Part shown: positions 53,913 to 60,550 of the stretch, piece after piece
Numbering within the stretch: position 1 is the stretch's first letter
Layout of the letters: every line of letters begins with the position of its first letter
From: an uncultured Collinsella sp.
GTDB taxonomy: Bacteria > Actinomycetota > Coriobacteriia > Coriobacteriales > Coriobacteriaceae
Assembly: GCA_902490405.1 (NCBI GenBank)
Contig: CABUDS010000003.1
Location: forward strand, 1 to 64,000
Direction: 5' to 3'
DNA length: 64,000 nt
Made by a program: the position numbers and the translations under genes
Notes under the pieces: model-generated
What the model saw: the letters and a program-made list of their open reading frames with translations, nothing else
Database searches by the model: none
What the model was told of the DNA's origin: nothing

Positions 53913-54554
53913 ATGTTCGATCAGTTCTACACCACGCTTGAGTCCCTGGGCATCGTGCCCGTCGTCGTGCTCGATAAGGTCGAGGACGCCGCTCCGCTCG
54001 CTCACGCCCTTATGGCAGCTGGCATGAAGTCCGCCGAGGTCACCTTCCGCACCGCCTGCGCCGCCGAGTGCATCGCCGCTATGGCCGAGGCCGAGCCCGA
54101 GATGTGTGTTGGCGCCGGCACCGTCCTGACCGTCGAGCAGGTTGAGCAGGCCCGCGCCGCCGGCGCCAAGTTCATCGTCTCCCCGGGCTATAACGAGGAC
54201 GTCGTGAAGCACTGCATCGACATCGACCTGCCCGTCCTTCCCGGCACCGTGACCCCCTCCGAGGTCACCGCCGCCGAGAACCTTGGCCTCAAGGTCACCA
54301 AGTTCTTCCCCGCGGCCCAGTATGGCGGACTCAACACCATCAAGGCCCTCGCCGCCCCGTTTGTCGGCCATCGCTTTATGCCCACCGGCGGCGTGAGCAC
54401 CGCTAACGTCGAGGAGTACCTGAGCTCGAGCGCCATCATCGCCTGCGGTGGCACCTGGATGGTCAAGCCGGCCCTGTTCGCCGACGGCGACTTCTCCAAG
54501 GTCGAGCAGATCGCCCGCGAGGCCATGGACGTCGTCAAGAAGGTCCGCGGCTAA
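53913..54554 (+). CDS. eda: KDPG aldolase
   Basis: Splits 2-keto-3-deoxy-6-phosphogluconate into pyruvate and glyceraldehyde 3-phosphate. The 213-residue class I aldolase shows EVTFRT (catalytic Glu region), GAGTVLT, SPGYNEDV, the Schiff-base lysine in VTKFFPAAQYGG, and MPTGGVS. The ATG at 53913 has GAAAGGA 6 bases upstream; the longer frame overlaps the leader RNA and is rejected. It follows kdgK and is probably controlled by the pseudoknotted leader in front of it. Confidence 0.95.
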   Translation: MFDQFYTTLESLGIVPVVVLDKVEDAAPLAHALMAAGMKSAEVTFRTACAAECIAAMAEAEPEMCVGAGTVLTVEQVEQARAAGAKFIVSPGYNEDVVKHCIDIDLPVLPGTVTPSEVTAAENLGLKVTKFFPAAQYGGLNTIKALAAPFVGHRFMPTGGVSTANVEEYLSSSAIIACGGTWMVKPALFADGDFSKVEQIAREAMDVVKKVRG

Positions 54555-54628
54555 CCCTGCCATTTGGGTACGGGGTAGATATGGTAGGTTTTCTGCTTGA
54601 CTTCCCCGTTTGATCCGCTCTCTATCGT

Positions 54629-54657
54629 GGGGGCGCGGCCACGGTTGCGCCCCTTTA
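54629..54657 (+). terminator. Intrinsic terminator after eda
   Basis: GGGGCGC and GCGCCCC arms around a short loop, followed by TTTAAAA. Confidence 0.65.
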
Positions 54658-54678
54658 AAACGGCTCGGAAGCGCGCCG

Positions 54679-54736
54679 TTTCCGTCACGAACAAGAACCG
54701 AAACCGTCTTGTATGCTGATAGAACGTGACGGAAGC
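54679..54736. repeat. Inverted repeat in the eda-GntR spacer
   Basis: TTCCGTCACG and CGTGACGGAA are 10-bp arms about 35 bases apart. No function is apparent; it could be a regulatory site or part of a larger fold. Confidence 0.5.
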
Positions 54737-54819
54737 GACACGCACCCGAGCCGCTTTTCCCACTCGACTGGCAGCCGTGCTCAGCTAAGTCACTTTGACA
54801 AAAACCAACCCGCCAAAAC

Positions 54820-54892
54820 AGCTGCGGCGCCGTCTGGAGGAATGGGCCCCTGCTTCCGGTCTTTTCCTCCAAGCGGCGCCGCAGCCTTTTTA
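54820..54892 (+). terminator. Large terminator-like hairpin
   Basis: GCTGCGGCGCCG with CGGCGCCGCAGC, an inner GGAGGA/TCCTCC pair, then CTTTTT. It ends plus-strand transcription between eda and the convergent GntR gene. Confidence 0.7.
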
Positions 54893-54914
54893 CGCCCCAA
54901 TAGCACCCCCGCAC

Positions 54915-54977
54915 TTGCGGTGAAATACGGACTGTTTACGCCGCCAGAACCGCAAAACAGTCCATATTTCACCGCAA
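54915..54977. repeat. GCGGTGAAATACGGA palindrome family, copy 1
   Basis: TTGCGGTGAAATACGG ACTGTTT (54915-54937, written split) is complementary to 54955-54977 with one mismatch. It lies 18 bases after the GntR stop on the minus strand. A second copy is at 62618-62679. Confidence 0.75.
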
Positions 54978-54994
54978 CTAAGTAAGGGAGCGAG

Positions 54995-55687
54995 TTAGAT
55001 GGCCGAGTCTTTGGGCAGCTCGAAATAGTCGGGATGTAAGGCGATAACCGGGCCCTGCTCCTCGGGCATCAGATGCAAGTGCGTCTCTGCCAGATAGCTC
55101 GCCGTGTCGGTATCACCCTTCTTAATGGCCTCGAGAATCCGGCGATGCTGACGACGGATCGGCTCCCAATCCAAATCCTGCGACACCATACGTAACCAGT
55201 TGTATCGCTCAAAATGCGTGTTGACGCTCTTCATCCAATCCCACAACATGTGGCGGCCGGCAATCTCAAAGCACGTCTCGTGGAACAGGTTGTCCAGGTC
55301 GAAAAAGCGGCGCGTTTCTCGATGGTCGAGCGACTCGGACTCGGCCAGAATCTGCTCAAGCCGATCCTTTTGCTCGGGCGTGGCGGCCGAACAGCATTTA
55401 ATGAGCACGCTTCTCTCGAGTTTCTCGCGCAAGAAACAGGCGTTCTCGGCGCGCTCCATGCTGATTTTTGAGACATAGGTGCCGCTTTTGGGCCGTGTTT
55501 CCACCAGCTCTTGCTCACGCAGGCGCACAAAGGACTCGCGAATGGGCGTGCGCCCGATTCCCGTCTCCTTTTCCAGACCGATCGCTGATAAGCGCGTGCC
55601 GGGCTTGAGCTCGGCATAGATGATCTTGGAGCGCAATGCGTTGTATGCCTGATCTTGCAGGCTCTGATAATGCTGGTGCTGTTCCAT
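54995..55687 (-). CDS. GntR-family (FCD/FadR-type) regulator of the KDG locus
   Basis: A 230-residue regulator with an N-terminal winged helix (LRSKIIYAELKPGTRLSAIG, then TGIGRTPIRESFVRLREQEL) and a C-terminal all-helical FCD ligand domain (about 95-210) with the metal-ligand-type residues HETCFEIAGRH. FCD regulators often sense sugar acids. The start at 55687 has GAGGG upstream. Divergent from the YczE-type gene; a CG-centred palindrome AGGTGAACGTTCACCT (55815-55830) lies between. Confidence 0.87.
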   Translation of the reverse strand: MEQHQHYQSLQDQAYNALRSKIIYAELKPGTRLSAIGLEKETGIGRTPIRESFVRLREQELVETRPKSGTYVSKISMERAENACFLREKLERSVLIKCCSAATPEQKDRLEQILAESESLDHRETRRFFDLDNLFHETCFEIAGRHMLWDWMKSVNTHFERYNWLRMVSQDLDWEPIRRQHRRILEAIKKGDTDTASYLAETHLHLMPEEQGPVIALHPDYFELPKDSAI

Positions 55688-55810
55688 AAAGCCCTCGAAT
55701 GAAGCCCACGGTTTGTCGAATAACTCCACGTAATACTATCGCATCCCCCATCCCACGGCGATGTTTGAGGGGTAGGGCCGGGATTCGGCTTTTGACCGAT
55801 AAGTTGTTGC

Positions 55811-55834
55811 AATTAGGTGAACGTTCACCTAATT
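55811..55834. promoter_or_regulatory. 24-bp perfect palindrome, operator candidate
   Basis: Core AGGTGAACGTTCACCT extended by AATT on each side. It lies upstream of both the GntR gene and the YczE-type promoter. A related site GTGAACGTTCAC is at 58637-58648 before kduD. It may bind the GntR or the LacI protein; the even-length CG-centred form is more LacI-like. Confidence 0.7.
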
Positions 55835-55848
55835 TCTTCTATTTCGCT

Positions 55849-55902
55849 TTGCAAATGGATTCCCATACGTATACTAAATCTCAACGAAACCGATTTCGTC
55901 AA
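55849..55902 (+). promoter_or_regulatory. Promoter of the YczE-type gene with LacI-type operator
   Basis: TTGCAA (55849-55854), 15 bases, TATACT (55870-55875), then CGAAACCGATTTCG (55885-55898). The match in every element to the kdgK promoter shows both belong to one regulon. Confidence 0.75.
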
Positions 55903-55960
55903 GCCTGGGCAATAGGATGCTAAGACGCACCCTACCATCTTGGCATCCTATTGCCCATGC
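55903..55960 (+). ncRNA. Leader hairpin 1, copy 2
   Basis: TGGGCAATAGGATGC (55906-55920) pairs with GCATCCTATTGCCCA (55943-55957). The loop contains AAGACGCACCCTACC and ATCTTG. The stem shares almost no sequence with copy 1 at 52523-52580, yet stem length and loop are kept. Confidence 0.75.
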
Positions 55961-55976
55961 CATTTGCTTTCTTCCC

Positions 55977-56095
55977 GTCTCGTTGAGCCCTTCAGTCCCA
56001 TTCCGGCACAACGAGACATTCCTAGACGACTGACCATGGGGCCGGCTTTTCTGCCGTTGAGGCAGTGCCTCCGATAACCCTCTTTTTGCCGGCCC
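55977..56095 (+). ncRNA. Leader RNA 2, copy 2: pseudoknotted riboswitch candidate before the YczE-type gene
   Basis: Helix a GTCTCGTTG/CAACGAGAC (55977-55985 with 56009-56017). Pseudoknot TCAGTC (55992-55997) with GACTGA (56028-56033), where copy 1 has CCAGTC/GACTGG, a compensated change. Helix b GGGCCGGC/GCCGGCCC (56039-56046 with 56088-56095). Helix c CTGCC/GGCAG (56051-56055 with 56061-56065). Unpaired AGTCCCATTCCGG and AGTGCCTCCGATAACC (56064-56079) match copy 1. Downstream, ATCCTT (56119-56124) can pair with AAGGAT (56132-56137) across the ribosome-binding site. Confidence 0.8.
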
Positions 56096-56145
56096 AGGTC
56101 AGGCATTTCTCTTTAAATATCCTTCAATCGAAAGGATGCAGCAGC

Positions 56146-56829
56146 ATGCGACCGCTCATCATCATGCATGGCGAGAAGATCGACTGGCGTCATACCGTCA
56201 TAAGAATGCTGATGTATCTGGCGGGCGTTGCCGTGCTGGCACTCGGTATGAGCCTCCAGACGGCATCTGGCCTGGGCGTCGCCGCGCTCACGTGCTTTGC
56301 CACGACCCTATCCATGCTCACGGGCAAGACGCTCGGCTTTTGGATTACAACTACCTATGTCGCTTACATCGCGGCGCAGCTCGCCATCTTGCGACGCGAA
56401 TTTCAACCGCGCATTTTGCTCGAGCTTTGCTTTTCAACGCTAATGGGCGGCTTCACCGATCTGTTCATGGCGTTCAACCCGCTGCATCCCACGGCGCTCC
56501 CCGCGCAGGTTGCGACCATGCTGCTCTCCCTCGCTATCACCGCATTTGGCGTCAGTCTCGTCGTCAACATGGGCGTTGTCCCCAACGCACCCGACGGCTT
56601 GGTGCAGGTCATTGCGGAAAAGCTCAAGCGCCGTTTTGGAGACGTAAAGGTCATGTTCGATTGCTCGCATGTCGCCGCCTCGCTCACGCTGTCGCTGGTA
56701 TGCATGCACAACTTAGGCGGCTTTGGCGTAACCACCGCCATCTCGGCACTGTTCTTGGGCCACATCATCAACTTCGCCAACAAGCTGTTTGCCCAGCGAT
56801 TCGTCCGCATGGCGTTTGGCGCCAAATAG
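56146..56829 (+). CDS. YczE/YitT-type (DUF6198-like) membrane protein in the KDG regulon
   Basis: A 227-residue integral membrane protein with about five or six predicted helices (MLMYLAGVAVLALGMSLQ; LGFWITTTYVAYIAAQLAI; MLLSLAITAFGVSLVVNMG). The family signature is GLGVAALTCFATTLSMLTG and PNAPDGLVQVIAEK. The function of the family is not established. The start at 56146 has AAAGGA 11 bases upstream within a possible anti-Shine-Dalgarno hairpin. Its promoter, operator and both leader RNAs are shared with kdgK/eda, so transport of a uronate or KDG-like compound is a reasonable but unproven guess. Confidence 0.78.
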   Translation: MRPLIIMHGEKIDWRHTVIRMLMYLAGVAVLALGMSLQTASGLGVAALTCFATTLSMLTGKTLGFWITTTYVAYIAAQLAILRREFQPRILLELCFSTLMGGFTDLFMAFNPLHPTALPAQVATMLLSLAITAFGVSLVVNMGVVPNAPDGLVQVIAEKLKRRFGDVKVMFDCSHVAASLTLSLVCMHNLGGFGVTTAISALFLGHIINFANKLFAQRFVRMAFGAK

Positions 56830-56995
56830 CGAACAGCCGCGGAGCAAACGAGGCTCGAGTGCCCGGCATATCGATGTCGCAAATAACGACGCACGCGCTA
56901 TACGGACGATGAGGAATAGCCCGTCGCAAACCCCGCAAGCGGAGCTATATGTTGCTATAACTTGACATAAATTGGTCCATTGCCAGCCGGCATGC

Positions 56996-57027
56996 AAAAG
57001 GCCCCAAGCCATTCGCGGCTTGGGGCC
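56996..57027 (-). terminator. Intrinsic terminator of the AlbA_2-domain gene
   Basis: GGCCCCAAGCC (57000-57010) with GGCTTGGGGCC (57017-57027), followed on the minus strand by TTTTG. Confidence 0.8.
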
Positions 57028-57052
57028 TGCCTGGTAACACAGGTCTTTCGGA

Positions 57053-58306
57053 CTACGCTCGCTCGTATTTCGTGGCGCGGCCTGTCCCCTGTTTCATGAT
57101 CGCGTTTCGGCTGAGCAGAGATTCGAGCGCGGACAATGTTCGCGCACGGCTCAGCCCCGTCTGTTTCTCAATCTCACTTCGCGACATAATTCGTCCGCCC
57201 GACAAGGCCTTAAGAACCTGAGCCTCTTCTCCAGACCCTTCAAAGGCATCGGTAACGGGCAACGCGACAGCTACCACGCCGCCACGAATATCAAAGACCG
57301 GCTGATTAATCGAATCGCGATAGGCACGCCTAATGCGCGCAATTCCCGTTCCAAACTTCTCGATATAGTCCAACTTTAAGAAGACCTCGGCAACGATGGG
57401 ATTTCTGAGCACGGATATCTGTCCATACAGGTATTGCTCCGTCGTCAAGCCAGCGGGCAACGACCCGGGTGAAGTCACAACGACGCGATCATCATACAGA
57501 GCAACCTGAACATTCGCTTGCACGTCCCACGTCCGATGCACTAGAGCGTTTGCAACTGCCTCGCGGAATGCCTCGAGGGGAATCCGGTCGGTCTGAACAC
57601 GCTCGACACCTTCGATGCGCTCATAACGATAGTAGCGCGCGAACATGGCAACTGCTCTATCGACCTGCTCAATTGCAGACAGGCCCGTCGTCGTCTCACG
57701 ATCTAAAAGCACGTCCTCGGTGTCGCCAAAACGAACGCAGTCGATGCCCGGAAATTCGTTGTTATCCGCCAATATCGCCGCGGCATTGGTATAGCCATCC
57801 TTGCCGAGCAGGCGAAGCGTTCGCATGATATCCGACGTGAGCTCAGAAATGCCTAGATGCTCGATGCACTTGTGTTCGAGCGTATGAAAACTCAGGTCCT
57901 GGCGAGCCGAGGTGAGCGCATCGAACGTCAGATTGCTGCCTTCGAGCGTCAGCCTGCCGTACTCAAAACGGTCGACCTCTACCGTCGCCGAATCATTTCG
58001 CCTGTAGGCCTTCCCCTTGCTTCGATAGGGCTTGTCCTGCCCCTCGTAAACCGTAAGCGTTACAGTTCCGCGGTTCTCGTCGAGCTCGAGCGTGTAACGA
58101 GGCGCAGGATCCAGACTGTCATTAATCATGTTCTCGATGCGCAGACACTCCGCAACCGGGTCAGAAAGACCGACTGCAACACCACCGTCGTCAACGCCAA
58201 ACTCTATCTTGCCCGTCCCGTAGTTTGCATAGGCGCTCACCGTTTTAAGAAACGTCGGCGTTACGCTTTCCTTGTATTCGACGGTAGGACTCTCTCTGAC
58301 AACCAT
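57053..58306 (-). CDS. Schlafen AlbA_2 domain / HATPase-type transcriptional regulator
   Basis: A 417-residue protein. The N-terminus (ESPTVEYKESVTPTFLKTVS then AYANYGTGKIEFGVDDGG) is an AlbA_2 domain. The middle (EAFREAVANALVHRTW; NPIVAEVFLKLDYIEKFGTG) is the HATPase_c_4 region of COG2865-type regulators. The C-terminus (SRSEIEKQTGLSRARTLSAL) is a winged helix. The start at 58306 is chosen from family alignment; 58336 and 58330 are possible. TATAAT (58351-58346) lies upstream amid repeated GCGTACGG motifs, suggesting autoregulation. The target process is unknown. Confidence 0.8.
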   Translation of the reverse strand: MVVRESPTVEYKESVTPTFLKTVSAYANYGTGKIEFGVDDGGVAVGLSDPVAECLRIENMINDSLDPAPRYTLELDENRGTVTLTVYEGQDKPYRSKGKAYRRNDSATVEVDRFEYGRLTLEGSNLTFDALTSARQDLSFHTLEHKCIEHLGISELTSDIMRTLRLLGKDGYTNAAAILADNNEFPGIDCVRFGDTEDVLLDRETTTGLSAIEQVDRAVAMFARYYRYERIEGVERVQTDRIPLEAFREAVANALVHRTWDVQANVQVALYDDRVVVTSPGSLPAGLTTEQYLYGQISVLRNPIVAEVFLKLDYIEKFGTGIARIRRAYRDSINQPVFDIRGGVVAVALPVTDAFEGSGEEAQVLKALSGGRIMSRSEIEKQTGLSRARTLSALESLLSRNAIMKQGTGRATKYERA

Positions 58307-58500
58307 ACGTACGGTCCTTCTCCTTTTCATGCTCATCTGAACCGTATTATAAGACGAAAAACATTTGCGTACGGCTTAGAACCAGACGCAAACTGTTTTC
58401 GTCTTATTTGCGTACGGAAACTAGATACAAATTTCACGTTCATACGACTATTTACCAAACGCATAGTGTTTTCGTCCGGCAATGCGTCCGTAATCCAAAC
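58307..58500. promoter_or_regulatory. Repeat-rich control region of the AlbA_2-domain gene
   Basis: Direct repeats TTTGCGTACGG (about 58364 and 58409) and a related ACGTACGG near the start codon, plus an inverted pair TAAGACGAAAAAC/GTTTTCGTCTTA (about 58350-58362 and 58396-58408). The -10 TATAAT has no good -35; its place is taken by a GCGTACGG repeat, so binding there would repress or activate the gene. Confidence 0.6.
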
Positions 58501-58504
58501 AAAA

Positions 58505-58539
58505 AGGCCCCGAGCTCGTGTTGAACTCGGGACCTCTTG
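58505..58539 (-). terminator. Hairpin between the AlbA_2 gene and kduD
   Basis: On the minus strand GGTCCCGAG pairs with CTCGGGGCC, followed by TTTTTG. No minus-strand gene precedes it within 200 bases, so it may end an unannotated short transcript or shield the AlbA_2 promoter. Confidence 0.5.
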
Positions 58540-58636
58540 CGCCGCGCATCTATGAGAGGAGAAATGCGATGCGCACGGGCGCTACTCCATGTAGCAGATA
58601 TCGCGACGAGCGGCTGCAACCGTTCACCTTTTAAAA

Positions 58637-58648
58637 GTGAACGTTCAC
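58637..58648. promoter_or_regulatory. CG-centred operator candidate upstream of kduD
   Basis: GTGAACGTTCAC with a further GTTCACCT half-site just upstream (about 58622-58629); together GTTCACCTTTTAAAAGTGAAC is nearly symmetrical (21 bases, written as GTTCACC and AAAGTGAAC arms). The core matches the palindrome at 55815-55830. Confidence 0.65.
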
Positions 58649-58753
58649 CTGATTCTAGGAAAACCTGACTTTTAATTCCTCCGCTTCTCCTATACTGAAC
58701 TTGTAATAGAAGCAAGACTTATATAGATGAACGTTTCTTTTGGAAGGATTGTA

Positions 58754-59563
58754 ATGTCTAACCTTATGGACAGCTTCCGCCTAGACGGCAAGGTCGCGCT
58801 CGTGACCGGCGCCACCTATGGCATCGGCATGGCCATGGCCGAGGCACTCGGCGAAGCCGGCGCCAGGATCGCCTTTAACGCCCGTCACGCCGACAAGGTC
58901 GCCGAGGCCGAGAAGCACTACCGCGAGCTGGGCTTTGATGCTCACGGCTATGTTGCCGACGTCACCGACGAGGCCGTCGTCGCCGAGCTCATCGCCAAGA
59001 TCGAGGCCGATTTTGACACCACGCCCGACATTCTGGTCAACAACGCCGGCGTCATCCAGCGCACCCCGATGCTCGACATGAGCGCCGAGGACTTCCGTCG
59101 CGTCGTCGACATCGACCTCAATGCCCCGTTTATCGTGTCCAAGGCCTGCCTGCCGGGCATGATCGCCAAGGGTCACGGCAAGATCATCAATATCTGCTCC
59201 ATGATGAGCGAGCTGGGCCGCGAAACCATCGCTGGCTACGCCGCCGCCAAGGGCGGACTCAAGATGCTCACCAAGAACATCTGCTCCGAGTTTGGCGAGG
59301 CCAATATCCAGTGCAACGGCATTGGGCCGGGCTACATTGCCACGCCGCAGACCGCGCCGCTGCGCGAGACGCAGCCCGATGGCAGCCGTCACCCGTTCGA
59401 CCAGTTCATCATTGCCAAGACGCCGGCAGCCCGTTGGGGCACGCCCGAGGACCTGAAGGGTCCCGCCGTGTTCCTGGCTTCCGATGCTTCGAACTTCGTC
59501 AACGGGCACATTCTGTACGTGGACGGCGGCATACTCGCCTACATCGGCAAACAGCCGCAGTAA
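58754..59563 (+). CDS. kduD: KduD/DhuD-type short-chain dehydrogenase (KDG pathway)
   Basis: A 269-residue SDR: TGATYGIGMAMAEALG (NAD loop), NNAGVI, catalytic Ser in NICSMMSELG and YAAAK. It is closest in pattern to 2-dehydro-3-deoxy-D-gluconate 5-dehydrogenases (QRTPMLDMSAEDFRRVVDID; ARWGTPEDLKGPAVFLASDA), which reduce 2,5-diketo-3-deoxygluconate to KDG. The ATG at 58754 has GGAAGGA 6 bases upstream. It is followed by the covarying hairpin and the RpiB-type isomerase gene, the preceding enzyme of the pathway. Confidence 0.9.
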   Translation: MSNLMDSFRLDGKVALVTGATYGIGMAMAEALGEAGARIAFNARHADKVAEAEKHYRELGFDAHGYVADVTDEAVVAELIAKIEADFDTTPDILVNNAGVIQRTPMLDMSAEDFRRVVDIDLNAPFIVSKACLPGMIAKGHGKIINICSMMSELGRETIAGYAAAKGGLKMLTKNICSEFGEANIQCNGIGPGYIATPQTAPLRETQPDGSRHPFDQFIIAKTPAARWGTPEDLKGPAVFLASDASNFVNGHILYVDGGILAYIGKQPQ

Positions 59564-59576
59564 GGAAACTGGGCGA

Positions 59577-59685
59577 GGCGGCGGGCGATAAAGTCTGCTG
59601 CTCGGGCAGTCCTGCTCGCACGGAAAGCACATTAAGTGCTTTCCGGCTCGTGCGGAACTCGCGACAGACTTTATCGCCCGCCGCC
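59577..59685 (+). repeat. Covarying palindromic element, copy 2
   Basis: Outer arms 59577-59597 and 59665-59685 are perfect (GGCGGGCGATAAAGTCTG with CAGACTTTATCGCCCGCC, plus three more pairs). Inner arms GGAAAGCAC/GTGCTTTCC (59622-59630 with 59636-59644) close ATTAA. The middle sequence (CTCGCACGG...CCGGCTCGTGCGGAACTCGCGA) is shared with the copy at 3793-3930. It begins 14 bases after the kduD stop, inside the probable operon. Confidence 0.8.
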
Positions 59686-59769
59686 CGCACAGCTCATCCT
59701 GGGCTGGATTAGCCGCCGCCCGCATACAGAAACAAAAAGAAAAAACGCTTGGTAGAAAGGTTAACTCCT

Positions 59770-60411
59770 ATGAAGATCGCTCTGATCAACGAGAATTCTC
59801 AGAACTCCAAGAACCCCATGATTGAGGCTGCGCTTAAGAAGGTTGTCGAGCCCATGGGCCACACCGTCTTTAACTATGGCATGTATGCCGATGCCGATTC
59901 CAAGCCTCTCACCTACGTGCAGAACGGCATCCTTGCCGCCGTGCTGCTCAACTCCGGCGCCGCCGACTACGTCGTGACCGGTTGCGGCACCGGCGAGGGC
60001 GCTATGCTCGCCTGCAACTCCTTCCCCGGCGTGCTGTGCGGCCATGTTGCCGACCCGCTGGATGCCTACACCTTTGCCCAGGTCAACGATGGCAACGCCG
60101 TCGCCATGCCCTTCGCCCTCAAGAACGGCTGGGGCCAGGAGCTCAACCTCGAGTACACCTTCGAGAAGCTCTTTGGCTTTGGCTCGGGCAACGGCTACCC
60201 CGCCGAGCGCGTTGAGCCCGAGCAGCGCAACAAGAAGATCCTCGACGGCGTGCGCGCTGTGACCATGCGTCCGCTCGTCGACGTCCTGGGCGAAATCGAT
60301 CAGGATCTGGTGAAGGGCGCCCTCGCTGGTGAGCACTTCCAGGAGTACTTCTTTGCCAACGCCACCGACGAGGCCATCATCGCCAAGGTCAAGGAGATCT
60401 TGGGGCTGTAA
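59770..60411 (+). CDS. RpiB/LacAB-family isomerase, probably DhuI (uronate ketol-isomerase)
   Basis: A 213-residue RpiB-fold isomerase: MKIALINENSQNSKNPMIEA, the active-site Cys loop VTGCGTGEGAMLACN, and a longer C-terminus than ribose-5-phosphate isomerase B. Streptococcal DhuI, which isomerises the keto sugar formed from unsaturated glucuronate, belongs to this family and is encoded with a KduD-like SDR (DhuD), as here. DhuI followed by DhuD, KdgK and Eda gives a complete route to pyruvate. GAAAGG lies 10 bases before the ATG. The substrate assignment is inferred from context. Confidence 0.78.
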   Translation: MKIALINENSQNSKNPMIEAALKKVVEPMGHTVFNYGMYADADSKPLTYVQNGILAAVLLNSGAADYVVTGCGTGEGAMLACNSFPGVLCGHVADPLDAYTFAQVNDGNAVAMPFALKNGWGQELNLEYTFEKLFGFGSGNGYPAERVEPEQRNKKILDGVRAVTMRPLVDVLGEIDQDLVKGALAGEHFQEYFFANATDEAIIAKVKEILGL

Positions 60412-60458
60412 TAAGGTCCACGGGGCGCACCGCCCCCCCAACAGGCCGCTAGACAAAA

Positions 60459-60494
60459 GGCGCCGCGACAATCTATGTGTCGCGGCGCCTTATT
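60459..60494. terminator. Bidirectional terminator after the isomerase gene
   Basis: GGCGCCGCGACA (60459-60470) with TGTCGCGGCGCC (60478-60489), then TTATTT on the plus strand; the minus strand runs into TTTTG. Confidence 0.85.
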
Positions 60495-60550
60495 TGATTG
60501 GCTATCGCTTGAGTCACCGCAAGGCGGCCGCTCCCCTATTTGCCAAGAGC

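Noticed and set aside
58781..59725. A minus-strand frame sharing a peptide (SSARAG-HLMC) with the frame near 3900
   Set aside because: The shared peptide comes from the two copies of the covarying palindrome; the rest is antisense to kduD.
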